NCBI GenBank assembly: GCA_038238915.1
Contig: JBBSFH010000021.1
Location: 1 to 50,065, forward strand
DNA: 50,065 bases
Direction of reading: 5' to 3'
DNA from: JAVVHE01 sp038238915
GTDB lineage: Bacteria > Pseudomonadota > Alphaproteobacteria > Sphingomonadales > Sphingomonadaceae
Made by a program: the position numbers and the translations under genes. Positions 26,207 to 34,714 of the stretch are shown piece by piece; within the stretch, counting starts at the first letter, position 1, and the number at the start of each line of letters is the position of its first letter. The notes under the pieces are model-generated. The model searched no databases, was not told where the DNA came from, and saw only the letters and a list, made by a program, of their open reading frames with translations.

Positions 26207-27188
26207 GCAGCAGTGCTTCGAGCGCGGCGGTCGCAAGCTGCTCGGTCCCATGCGACGTATACTCCGCCGCCGCAGTGATCGCGGGCTCGCCTTGCGTGAC
26301 ATACTGATCGTAATCGAGCCCACGCGCGTCGGCGGGGATGCGCAAATAGGCGCCGTGATCGGTCGCGCGCGCCATTTCCTCGCGCGAAACCAAGGTCTCG
26401 TGCAGCTTCTCGCCGTGGCGCGGGCCAATGCTGACGATCGGATGATCGCCGAACAGTTTCGCGATCGCCTGCGCGAGCGCCCCGATGCTGGCGGCGGGCG
26501 CGCGCTGGACGAAAATATCCCCGCCCTGCGCGTGCGTGAACGCATGGCCCACCAGATCGACCGACTGATCGAGCGTCATGATGAAGCGCGTCATCGCCGG
26601 ATCGGTGACGGTGATCGGACGACCCGCCGCAATCTGTGACAGGAACAGCGGCACCACCGATCCCCGCGAGGCGAGCACATTGCCGTAGCGCGTTGCGGTC
26701 AGCACACAGCCGCCGGGCGCCGCCAGTCGCGCCTTGGCGATCATCGCCTTCTCGGCGAGCGCCTTCGTCATCCCCATCGCGTTCACGGGGGCGACCGCCT
26801 TGTCGGTGGAGAGCAGGATCGCGTGCTCGGCCCCCTGATCGAGCGCGGCCTGGAGGACGTTGGCGGTGCCGTGGACGTTGGTGGCGACGGCTTCCAGCGG
26901 ATGGAACTCGCAGCTCGGCACCTGCTTCAATGCGGCGGCGTGGAAGACGAGCCGCACGCCCTGCATCGCCTCGCGCACCGCCGCAGGATCGCGCACATCG
27001 CCGATACGGAAGCTGAGGCGCGAATGTCGGTGCGCATGCCGCAGCGCCTCCTGCTTGGCTTCGTCGCGCGAAAGGATGCGCACTTCGTCCAGCCCGCTAT
27101 CGAGGAAGCGGTCCAGCACAGCACGGCCAAACGAGCCTGTTCCCCCCGTAATCAGCAGCACGCCGCCGTCGAAACGCGGTACGCTCAT
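26169..27188 (-). CDS. UDP-GlcNAc 4,6-dehydratase/5-epimerase-like enzyme (CapE/FnlA/WbjB type)
   Basis: The protein has 339 residues, an extended SDR. The NAD motif is LLITGGTGSFGRAVLDRFL. The sequence AILLSTDKAVAPVNAMGMTK has Met in place of the usual SDR Tyr (M-x-x-x-K), the hallmark of inverting FlaA1/CapE dehydratases. It starts L-sugar formation from UDP-GlcNAc (4,6-dehydration with C5 inversion). The start ATG 27188 overlaps the upstream reductase stop (ATGA). It is last in a four-gene minus-strand operon and runs 38 bases into the convergent GT2 gene. Confidence 0.92.
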   Translation of the reverse strand: MSVPRFDGGVLLITGGTGSFGRAVLDRFLDSGLDEVRILSRDEAKQEALRHAHRHSRLSFRIGDVRDPAAVREAMQGVRLVFHAAALKQVPSCEFHPLEAVATNVHGTANVLQAALDQGAEHAILLSTDKAVAPVNAMGMTKALAEKAMIAKARLAAPGGCVLTATRYGNVLASRGSVVPLFLSQIAAGRPITVTDPAMTRFIMTLDQSVDLVGHAFTHAQGGDIFVQRAPAASIGALAQAIAKLFGDHPIVSIGPRHGEKLHETLVSREEMARATDHGAYLRIPADARGLDYDQYVTQGEPAITAAAEYTSHGTEQLATAALEALLLSLPEVRALLAR

Positions 27189-28033
27189 GACGCGCTGCGC
27201 AGTTCGTCGATCATCTGGGGCCAGGAGGGCGGCACCCACCCCGTCTGCGCGCGAAGCCGCGACGAGTCGAGCGAGCGATCGATCGCTGGCGTGTCGATGG
27301 GCCGGATTTCGATGGGGTGCGGCCAGCGCGCGGCGATCAAACGAAGAAGATCGTGCTTGGCGATCGGCGCGGCCGAAAGGTGATACAGACCCTTCAGATC
27401 GGGACGCGGCAGAACATGCCCGCACACGAAGCGTGCGAACTCCTGCGTGGTCAGGCCCGAGAAGATCGCGCAGGCATAGCCTGGCACCGGGCCGCGCGCG
27501 CCGATGAACCACTCGAACAACCCGCGCGCGCCGCCGAGTTCCGGGCCGATCAGCGCAGTGCGCAGCGTCAGTGCAGGCGCACGGGGTTCGCCGATCCGTT
27601 TGCTGCGCCCATAAAGGTCGCGCGCGTCGGGAGCATCGGCTTCGCGGTAGCCGCCCCGCGTGCCCGCGAAGACGCAATCGGTGCTGATATGGATGAGCCG
27701 GATGTCCCGCGTTGCTGCAGCACGCGCCAGCCGGTGGGGGAACCGTGCGTTGAGCCGGATTGCGCCGCAGGGATCGGCGACAGTCGGCTGTTTGACGAGG
27801 CCGGCCGCGTTCAGGATCACATCGGGCCGCTCCGCATCGAGGAGCGCGCCGATCGCGGCGGGATGGACCAGATCGCCGCCAATCCGGGCGTGACAGGCAA
27901 GACGAGCAGGCAGGTGCGCCAGAGCTGCCGCGTCACGCACTGCGCCGATCGCCTCGACCCCCGGCGTATGCGCGAGCCGATCGAGCGCGGCGTGCCCGAT
28001 CATGCCCGTAGCCCCCAGCACCAACACTTTCAC
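27185..28033 (-). CDS. RmlD-like SDR sugar-nucleotide reductase
   Basis: The protein has 282 residues. The NAD(P) motif is VLVLGATGMIGHAALDRL; catalytic residues are Ser/Thr in HISTDCVFAG and the YxxxK of DLYGRSKRIGE. The family reduces 4-keto sugar nucleotides. CapF/WbjC enzymes of the FucNAc route are about 370 residues and have a cupin tail; this one is shorter and lacks it. It therefore looks more like WbvR of the L-QuiNAc route. It starts at GTG 28033, overlapping the upstream glycosyltransferase stop, and is coupled to CapE-like downstream. Confidence 0.88.
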   Translation of the reverse strand: MKVLVLGATGMIGHAALDRLAHTPGVEAIGAVRDAAALAHLPARLACHARIGGDLVHPAAIGALLDAERPDVILNAAGLVKQPTVADPCGAIRLNARFPHRLARAAATRDIRLIHISTDCVFAGTRGGYREADAPDARDLYGRSKRIGEPRAPALTLRTALIGPELGGARGLFEWFIGARGPVPGYACAIFSGLTTQEFARFVCGHVLPRPDLKGLYHLSAAPIAKHDLLRLIAARWPHPIEIRPIDTPAIDRSLDSSRLRAQTGWVPPSWPQMIDELRSAS

Positions 28034-29049
28034 GCGAGGATCGCAGTAACAAAGGCCTCAGGCGTAAGCGGTGTCACGGGCGGACGGGGACAGCCGAGGA
28101 ACCGCCGCACCGCGTCCGCGATCGAGCGCGGATCGGCGGGATCGAACGTCTGCGCGGGTGTGCACACGTCGCGCACATACGCGCGTTCGGGCGCGAGCGC
28201 GGGCTTTCCCAGCGCCGCCGCCTCGATCAGTGGAATGCCGAACGATTCGGCGAGCGAGGGGAAGATCAGCGCATCCGCGGCGCGCAGCCGGTCCAGCGTT
28301 TGCGCATGGGGAAGCTCGCCTAGGTTGATGATATTCGCATCGCCCGCCTTTGCTTGCCGCAAGCGCTCGGCGTGTACAGAAGCACCCAGCGTCACCTCCA
28401 GCGCGGGCGTCAGACCATCGAGGCGCAGCAAATCCCACGCGCGGTAGAGGGTCACGTGATTTTTGAACGCGAGGCCCTGCGCGGGATAGAAGAAGCGCGC
28501 ATTAGCCTGGGTGGCGGGTGGCGCAGCCGATGGAGCAGGCGGCGCGAACGGGTGCAGCGGCATCACGCGGACCGGTCTGCCCATCGCCACCCGTGACAGG
28601 CTGTCCGCCATCCCGCGCGTCTGTACCCAGAACTCGTCCGCATTCGATCGGCCAAGCATAAACAGCCCGCGCTCGGCGGCAAGGCGGGCACGGTCCCGCA
28701 GGCTCCAGTGCGCGGGTGCAGCGCGCGAGCCGAAATGGAAGGGAGTATGGACATAGACGATCGTGCGCGCCGCCGAGCGAATCAGAGGTGGAACATTGTT
28801 GAAACAGAAAAGCCGGTCTTCGCACGTCGCATGACGGGCGGCCGCCCGAAGTGCCGCAATGCGTGCGGCCAGTCCCGCCCCCACCAGCGTGATGCGCGGC
28901 GGCGACACGAGCGCGGCGATATTGGGGGCGAGCCGGGCATCGAGCCACGCATGGCCGATCTGCGGCGCCGCAGCACCGAGCAGTTCGCGCAGCAAAACCC
29001 CGCCACCACCATTATGCACGGCAAAGGCACTCAATATGATCCGGCTCAT
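28030..29049 (-). CDS. Glycosyltransferase, GT-B fold (GT1/GT4)
   Basis: The protein has 339 residues. The N-terminus SAFAVHNGGGGVLLRELL has the glycine-rich acceptor loop, and TIVYVHTPFHF is typical of bacterial GT4. The C-terminal donor domain has FFYPAQGLAFKNHVTLYRAW, LRAADALIFPSLAESFGIPL (with the EX7E-like motif) and PALAPERAYVRDVC. The donor sugar is unknown. ATGA overlap with the upstream GT2 and GTGA overlap with the downstream reductase. Confidence 0.85.
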   Translation of the reverse strand: MSRIILSAFAVHNGGGGVLLRELLGAAAPQIGHAWLDARLAPNIAALVSPPRITLVGAGLAARIAALRAAARHATCEDRLFCFNNVPPLIRSAARTIVYVHTPFHFGSRAAPAHWSLRDRARLAAERGLFMLGRSNADEFWVQTRGMADSLSRVAMGRPVRVMPLHPFAPPAPSAAPPATQANARFFYPAQGLAFKNHVTLYRAWDLLRLDGLTPALEVTLGASVHAERLRQAKAGDANIINLGELPHAQTLDRLRAADALIFPSLAESFGIPLIEAAALGKPALAPERAYVRDVCTPAQTFDPADPRSIADAVRRFLGCPRPPVTPLTPEAFVTAILA

Positions 29050-29945
29050 CCCGCGAGCGCGGACCAGCGCATGCGCAAACTGCGAAGCGCGGCACCCGGC
29101 GCGAGGCGCGGACGCCCGAGACCACGCGTCCCGATCGTGCGCCGCACATAATGCGCGGCGCGCACCACGCGGCCCGCGCGTAGCAGCAGGCGCGCGATAA
29201 TCAGGTTGGCGCGCGCGTAGGCCTCCTCGCGGCGCGCGCGGATTGGTGCGGGCACGTCATCGCGCGCGAAATAGAGATCGAGAACGCGCAGATATTCGCA
29301 CGCGCGCGCCTCGCTGACCGGCGCATGGCTGAGCGCGCGGCGGTGGTGCCGGTATTGCGCGAGCTGCTCGGGCACGAAGACGATGCGCCCGTGCGCCGCC
29401 AGCCGCATCCAGAACTCGCGGTCGGGCGCGAGCACCAGATCGCTGCGCCAGCCGCCCGCCGCGCGCCACGCGTCCGCGCGGAACACCGCGCCCGGGCCAA
29501 TGAAGCAGCGGCTGTTGATCACACTGTCGGCCAAATCGAACGGTCGCCCAAGTCCCTGCGCGAACACTGCGCCGCGCGCATCGATCAGATCGAAATCCGG
29601 GAATGCGCAGACCGCATCCGGGTCTGCGTCGAGTACGCTGACCATGCGGGCGATTGCATTGGGAGCAAGCAGATCGTCTGCGCTCAAGTATGACAGGTAG
29701 CGACCGTTGCCCTCGCGCCATCCCCGATCGAGCGTCGCCGCCTGACCGCAGTTGGCCTGCCGGGTAACCGCGACCTGCCCGGCATATTCGGCGAGAATGG
29801 CAGGTGTCGCATCGGTCGATCCGTCGTCGATCACGCGGTAGTCGATCGCGGAACAGGTTTGCGCGCGCACGCTCTCGATCGTCGCGCGGACGTATGCGGC
29901 CTGATTGTAGACCGGGGTTATGAGCGTGACGGTCGAGGCAGTCAT
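29046..29945 (-). CDS. Glycosyltransferase family 2
   Basis: The protein has 299 residues and a GT-A fold. VTLITPVYNQAAYVRATIES opens the domain, followed by RVIDDGSTDATPAIL and the SADD metal-binding motif in YLSYLSADDLLAP. The segment PDREFWMRLAAHG is the usual ED/DxEFW acceptor motif. I chose ATG 29945 because the upstream in-frame extension has no family similarity. It heads the GT2-GT4-RmlD-CapE minus-strand operon. Confidence 0.88.
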   Translation of the reverse strand: MTASTVTLITPVYNQAAYVRATIESVRAQTCSAIDYRVIDDGSTDATPAILAEYAGQVAVTRQANCGQAATLDRGWREGNGRYLSYLSADDLLAPNAIARMVSVLDADPDAVCAFPDFDLIDARGAVFAQGLGRPFDLADSVINSRCFIGPGAVFRADAWRAAGGWRSDLVLAPDREFWMRLAAHGRIVFVPEQLAQYRHHRRALSHAPVSEARACEYLRVLDLYFARDDVPAPIRARREEAYARANLIIARLLLRAGRVVRAAHYVRRTIGTRGLGRPRLAPGAALRSLRMRWSALAG

Positions 29946-30024
29946 TGCAGAGGCGGCAGACCCGGAAAAGATGGCAGACACGCTCGCCCCCCACGCCATT
30001 GTTCCAGTGCGCCGCTAAGCGCTG

Positions 30025-30756
30025 CTACGCTTGCGTGCGCCGCGCCACAAGATGCGCCAGGCGCTCGCGCGCGGGCAGCAGCCGCCGCGAGCGTGCATCG
30101 AGCAGGTCCGCCGCGATGAAATGCCCTGTGAGCAGGAGAGCCTGTTCGATCTGCAGCCAATCTGGCGACACATTCGCGATCAGAAACGCCGGCAGCGGCA
30201 GCAGGCGCGGCGCATAGGCAAGCCCGGCGGTCCGGCTGACCGCAGTGCGCGACTTCGGGCTGACGAAGGCCAGATCATGCGCCTGCCCGGTGGCCGCGCA
30301 GCGGGTCAGATCGAGTCCGAAGCCAAGATCGGCGAGCAGCGCCAGCTCGAACCGCGCCAGATCGGCCGCCCACGCCTGCGCATCAGCGGTGTCCATCGCG
30401 TCCAGCAGCGCATCGAGATGGGCGTGGACGCGCGGGTATGGTTGCGCCTCGGGCAGCGTGCCCGCCACGAGCGCTCCCAGCCATTCGAGCGCGGCGGCGG
30501 CGAGCGGATCGAACGCAAGGCCCGCGCGCGAGCGGACGAGTTCGATGGTGAGTGCGGGAAGCTGAGTATCGACCCGTGCACGAAACTCTCCCGCCACGAT
30601 ATTGCCGATCTGCAGCATGGGCCGCAGCCGCCGCGAACGCCCGCCGCGCACATAGCCCGCCAGAAGGCCGTGATCGGGGGTGAGCGCGCGCACCACCGCC
30701 CCCGCCTCGCCGTGTGGGAGAACAGCGCAGACAATGGCGGGCGTGGAAAGCTGCAC
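30025..30756 (-). CDS. recO: DNA repair protein RecO
   Basis: The protein has 243 residues. RecO works with RecF/RecR to load RecA on SSB-coated gaps. The N-terminal OB fold is visible (PAIVCAVLPHGEAGAVVRALT, then GLLAGYVRGGRSRRLRPMLQ), as is LARFELALLADLGFGLDLTRCAATG of the C-terminal domain. The start is GTG 30756, 6 bases after the SDR stop, so it is in one operon with the SDR and probably the fatty acyl-AMP ligase. Confidence 0.94.
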   Translation of the reverse strand: MQLSTPAIVCAVLPHGEAGAVVRALTPDHGLLAGYVRGGRSRRLRPMLQIGNIVAGEFRARVDTQLPALTIELVRSRAGLAFDPLAAAALEWLGALVAGTLPEAQPYPRVHAHLDALLDAMDTADAQAWAADLARFELALLADLGFGLDLTRCAATGQAHDLAFVSPKSRTAVSRTAGLAYAPRLLPLPAFLIANVSPDWLQIEQALLLTGHFIAADLLDARSRRLLPARERLAHLVARRTQA

Positions 30757-30762
30757 CGGCCG

Positions 30763-31671
30763 CTACAGCCAACCCGCAGCGCGATACCAGTCGGCGGTTT
30801 CGGCAAGCCCGCGCGCAGCGGGGATTTGGGCGTGCCACAGCCCGGTCGCGCGCAGCGGTGCGGCATCAGCGGTCCAATCGGGATGCGCGAAATAGCGCGC
30901 ACGATCGTGGCTGAGCCGTGGCGCACGGCCGGTTGCACGCGCGGCCAGCGTATCGAGCGCGGCACCGATCGGCAGCAGCGCACGCGGCAACTGGACGATG
31001 CGCACCGCGCGGCCGAGCGCGGCGGCGATCGCGCGCGCGAAGCTTGCCTGGGTAAAGCCAACGGGCGTGCCATCCTCGATCTCGAAGATGCCGGGCGCGG
31101 TTCCGCTCGCGAGCGCCAGCAGCGCGCGGGCGAGATCGTCGACGTAGATGATCGAAAACCGCCCGCTTCCCACCGCGGGCACAAGACCGCGCGCTGCGAG
31201 ACGGAAGAGCGCCAGCGTTTCGCGGTCGCCCGGGCCGTAGACGGCGGGCGGCCGGACGATCGCGGTTGAAAGCGGGGCGGCAAGGACGGCGTCGTCGGCA
31301 GCTGCTTTGGACGCGCCATAATCGGAGAGGCCGGGCTCGCGCGCGGCAAGGCTCGAGACCTGAACGAAACGCGGCACTCCCTCAGCAACCGCCGCGGCAA
31401 GCACCGCTTCGGTCCCCGCCCGATTGGCAGCGAAGAAGGCCGCGCGCGTGGGCGCGTTGATCGCGCCCGCGACATGGATCACCGCGTCCGCAGCTTCGCA
31501 CAGCCGGGCGAGCGCGGCGGGGCGGTCGAGCGCGCCCTCGATCCACTCGATGCCATCGCGCGGCCGTTGCGAGCGGCGAACGAGCGCGCGCACTGTGTGC
31601 CCAGCGGAGAGCGCGGCATCGAGCAGGTGGCCGCCGACGAAGCCAGTCGTACCGGTAAGAGCGAGGATCAC
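30763..31671 (-). CDS. NAD(P)-dependent SDR, NDUFA9/ceramide-reductase-like (CerR type)
   Basis: The protein has 302 residues, an extended atypical SDR. The NAD(P) motif is ALTGTTGFVGGHLLDAAL; catalytic Ser is in VQVSSLAAREPG and the YxxxK in SDYGASKAAADD. Such SDRs occur in the sphingolipid genes of Caulobacter (cc_1164/cerR), where they act on the 3-keto group of ceramide. The adjacent fatty acyl-AMP ligase supports that role. A generic epimerase is the alternative. It starts at GTG 31671 and ends 6 bases before recO. Confidence 0.8.
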   Translation of the reverse strand: MILALTGTTGFVGGHLLDAALSAGHTVRALVRRSQRPRDGIEWIEGALDRPAALARLCEAADAVIHVAGAINAPTRAAFFAANRAGTEAVLAAAVAEGVPRFVQVSSLAAREPGLSDYGASKAAADDAVLAAPLSTAIVRPPAVYGPGDRETLALFRLAARGLVPAVGSGRFSIIYVDDLARALLALASGTAPGIFEIEDGTPVGFTQASFARAIAAALGRAVRIVQLPRALLPIGAALDTLAARATGRAPRLSHDRARYFAHPDWTADAAPLRATGLWHAQIPAARGLAETADWYRAAGWL

Positions 31672-31708
31672 AGCACTCGGCCAGCGGGCAGGTTAAAGAT
31701 CGGGCGGG

Positions 31709-33484
31709 CTAGGCCGCCACATCCAGCGGCTGGATCATGCCCGCCAGATACATCGAGCGCGCCTTCACCCGGCTGAGCTTGCCCGAACTGGTACGCGGCA
31801 GCGTGCGCGGCGCGACGAGTTCCACCAGGCAGTTCATTCCCGTCAGCGCGCGCACCTTGGCGCGGATCGATTCGCGCAACATCGTGCGCTCGGACGGATC
31901 GCTGATGCGGCATTGGACAAGCACTGCCGCCACCTCGTGCCCACCCGCCTGCGTGATCGAAAACGCTGCAATGTCACCCGATTTAAAGCCCGCGAGTTGC
32001 TCGATCGCCCATTCGATATCTTGTGGCCAGTAATTACGGCCATTGATGATGATCATGTCCTTGGCGCGGCCGACGATATACACGTAGCCTTGCTTCAGAT
32101 ACCCCATATCGCCAGTATCCAACCAGCCATCGCGCAGTGCGGCATGGCTCGCTTCTTCGTCACGAAAGTATCCGGCCATCACGCTGGGGCCACGGAAGAA
32201 AATCCGGCCGATGCCACGCTCCGGGAGAACATGTCCGTCCTCGCAGCGGATCTGGACTTCATGGCCCAGCACCGGCTGCCCGCAATTCACGAACTTGCGG
32301 AATCGCGGCCGGTGATCGGCGGCGTGATCGTCGAGATCGCCCGCCAGCAGGCGCTCGTCCACCTCGTCGATCACGATCCCCTCGCCCGGAGGCATGAGGC
32401 TGACTGCGAGCGTGGCTTCGGCCAGTCCGTAACTGGGCAGGAAGACGTGCGGATCGAAGCCCGACGGCGCGAAGCTTTCGGTGAACGCCGCCATCACCTC
32501 GGGCCGGATCATGTCCGCGCCGTTGCCCGCGATCCGCCAGCGCGCGAGATCGAAGCGGGTGCTGTGCGTCCCCTGCCCCACCCGTCGCGCGCAGATATCG
32601 TAGCCGAAAGTTGGCGAATAGCTGACACTGTGGCCGGTATTACGACTGATCAGCGTGAGCCAGGACAATGGCCGCCGCGTGAAATCCTCGGTAGCGATGA
32701 AATCGGTGCTGATCTGGTTCGCAAGCGGCGACAGGAAACAGCCGACCAATCCCATATCATGGTACATCGGCAGCCAGGAGACGACACGGTCGTCCCACTG
32801 GATTTCCATGCCGAGCGAATGACAGCGAAGATTCGCCAACAACGCGCGGTGCGTAACCATCACGCCGTGTGGGAAGCGCGTCGAGCCACTGCTATACTGC
32901 AGGTACGCGACATCGTCCGGGTGTGGCCGATGCGGTTCGATGGGCGCGGCGTGCGTCTCACGGAAACTTTCCCAGTCACGCGCAGCGAGGCCAACCGGCG
33001 CGGCCTCCACGACGAAGCTCATCAGATCGAGTGGCGCGAGCACGATTGCGGGATCGCTGCTGCCGATCTGGTTGGCGATCTGCGCCACATAGCCCTCGCG
33101 CCCACCAAAGCTGGTGGGTAACGGCAGGGGCACCGGCCACGCGCCGCAAAGCACCGCGCCCAGGAACAGGCTGGCGAATGCGGGCGATGTGTCCGCGATC
33201 AACGCAACACGGTCGCCAGGCATCACACCAGCGGCGCGCAGCCGCGCGGCGTCCGCGAGCGCGCAGGTCTGCAGCTCGGCATATGTCACCGCGTGCGCAA
33301 GATCGGCGCGCGCGTCGTAGAAATTGAATCCCCGCACGCCTTTCGCCGCATAGTCGAGGGCCTCGCCCAGATCGGCGAAGTCGGCAAAGCGGCGGGGTAA
33401 GGTACAGAGCGTGGGAGTGGAGCCCGGGGCAGGCCCGTGCGGGCCGCTCCCGTTCATGGCAGTGTGCAACGTCAGGCTCTCCAT
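31709..33484 (-). CDS. Fatty acyl-AMP ligase (FAAL), probable acyl-ACP synthetase for sphingolipids
   Basis: The protein has 591 residues and is an ANL-superfamily adenylating enzyme. Visible motifs are YLQYSSGSTRFPHGV (P-loop), SWLPMYHDMGLVG, LPSYGLAEATLAVS, GWLDTGDMGYL and the C-terminal RTSSGKLSR with the catalytic Lys. FAALs activate fatty acids as acyl-AMP and load an acyl carrier protein. In Caulobacter a homologous acyl-ACP synthetase (AasR) feeds serine palmitoyltransferase; the CerR-like neighbour suggests the same here. No acp or spt gene lies in the window. ATG 33484 is used; ATG 33457 is possible. Confidence 0.9.
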   Translation of the reverse strand: MESLTLHTAMNGSGPHGPAPGSTPTLCTLPRRFADFADLGEALDYAAKGVRGFNFYDARADLAHAVTYAELQTCALADAARLRAAGVMPGDRVALIADTSPAFASLFLGAVLCGAWPVPLPLPTSFGGREGYVAQIANQIGSSDPAIVLAPLDLMSFVVEAAPVGLAARDWESFRETHAAPIEPHRPHPDDVAYLQYSSGSTRFPHGVMVTHRALLANLRCHSLGMEIQWDDRVVSWLPMYHDMGLVGCFLSPLANQISTDFIATEDFTRRPLSWLTLISRNTGHSVSYSPTFGYDICARRVGQGTHSTRFDLARWRIAGNGADMIRPEVMAAFTESFAPSGFDPHVFLPSYGLAEATLAVSLMPPGEGIVIDEVDERLLAGDLDDHAADHRPRFRKFVNCGQPVLGHEVQIRCEDGHVLPERGIGRIFFRGPSVMAGYFRDEEASHAALRDGWLDTGDMGYLKQGYVYIVGRAKDMIIINGRNYWPQDIEWAIEQLAGFKSGDIAAFSITQAGGHEVAAVLVQCRISDPSERTMLRESIRAKVRALTGMNCLVELVAPRTLPRTSSGKLSRVKARSMYLAGMIQPLDVAA

Positions 33485-33618
33485 CGTCGTGGTCGGGCGC
33501 GTCTCGTAAGGGTTGTTCTACGCCGACGAAGCGCCTTCACTGGCGCAAATCGCGGCGGAAGGGAAGCGCGCAGCAAACCGGTGGCGCAACAGCGTGACGC
33601 TGTGGCACTGTTGCATTC

Positions 33619-34149
33619 GTGAAGGAGCGCAGGCCCCGCCCACCGCTCGACGCTGCCGCGCTTGGCGAAGCCGCGCTTTCCTATGCGGCACGCTATGCGA
33701 CGACGCGTGCGGCGCTGGCGCGCTACCTGCGCGCAAAACTGCGCCAGCGCGGGTGGGCAGGCGACGATCCGCCCCCGGTGGACGCGCTGGTCGACAAGGC
33801 GGTGGCAATGGGCGCGGTCGATGACCGCGCGTTTGCCGAAGCGAAAACCGGCGGGCTCGCGCGGCGCGGCTATGGGCCCGGCCGGGTAAAGGCGGCGCTG
33901 GCGGCCAAGGGAGTGGAGCGCGATCTTTCGACCGAGATGGCGAACGGGGTGGATGCGCGCGCCGCCGCGGAGGCCTATGCGCGGCGGCGGCGGCTCGGCC
34001 GTTTCGGCGCGGGGGGCGGTGGTCCCGATCAGGCACGACGCGAGATGGGGGCGATGCTGCGCGCGGGGCATGGCTTTGCGGTTGCCAAAGCCGTGCTGGG
34101 CGATATTTCGGACCACGCAACAGAAGAGGCGGAGGGATTGGATGAGTGA
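33619..34149 (+). CDS. recX: Regulatory protein RecX
   Basis: The protein has 176 residues. RecX inhibits RecA filament extension. It has three-helix repeats: LGEAALSYAARYATTRAALARYL, then DALVDKAVAMGAVDDRAFAEA with the RRGYGPGRVKAALAAKGV block, all typical. The start GTG 33619 is weakly supported. The 134 bases between it and the divergent acyl-AMP ligase hold both promoters; no LexA box is obvious. The stop overlaps the next start (34142) by 8 bases. Confidence 0.88.
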   Translation: MKERRPRPPLDAAALGEAALSYAARYATTRAALARYLRAKLRQRGWAGDDPPPVDALVDKAVAMGAVDDRAFAEAKTGGLARRGYGPGRVKAALAAKGVERDLSTEMANGVDARAAAEAYARRRRLGRFGAGGGGPDQARREMGAMLRAGHGFAVAKAVLGDISDHATEEAEGLDE

Positions 34150-34645
34150 CTGGCAGTTGGCGCAGATCAACGTCGGCCACATGTTCGGACAGTCGGGCGA
34201 TGCCGTCGTACAGGGCTTCTACGATGAGCTGGACCGCATAAACGCGCTCGCCGATGCCGCGCCGGGGTTCGTCTGGCGCCTGCAGGGCGAGGGCGACAGC
34301 GCGACCGATCTCAGGCCGACCCCCGATCCGCTGTTCCTGATCAACATGAGCACTTGGGAGAGTGCCGAGGCGCTGTTCGATTACGTCTACCGATCCGGCC
34401 ACGTCGCCGTGATGGCGCACCGCCGCAAATGGTTCGAGAAGTTCGATGGCGCGTTCACCGCGCTCTGGTGGGTGCCCGCAGGGCACCGGCCCTCGATCGA
34501 CGAGGGCCTCGCGCGCCTGTGGATGCTCGATCGCTACGGGCCGAGCGCTCAGGCGTTCACATTCAAGGCGCGTTTCCCCGCGCCGCACGAAGCCGCACCT
34601 CCGGTGGACATGAAGCCGGATCCTTGGTGCACTGGCTGGGTGTGA
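34142..34645 (+). CDS. DUF3291 domain protein
   Basis: The protein has 167 residues. WQLAQINVGHMFGQSGD at the N-terminus, then FLINMSTWESAEALFDYVYRSGH and MAHRRKWFEKFDGAFTALWWVPAGHRPS, match the DUF3291 family, which resembles a dimeric ferredoxin-like (monooxygenase-type) barrel. No catalytic function is established. It starts inside the last codons of recX, so it is translated with it. Confidence 0.87.
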   Translation: MSDWQLAQINVGHMFGQSGDAVVQGFYDELDRINALADAAPGFVWRLQGEGDSATDLRPTPDPLFLINMSTWESAEALFDYVYRSGHVAVMAHRRKWFEKFDGAFTALWWVPAGHRPSIDEGLARLWMLDRYGPSAQAFTFKARFPAPHEAAPPVDMKPDPWCTGWV

Positions 34646-34714
34646 CGCGGAACGCGAGGGAACCACGCGCGGCGGGCAGGACACCTCCGAGGTCGCTGCG
34701 CCGTTGCGCCGCTC

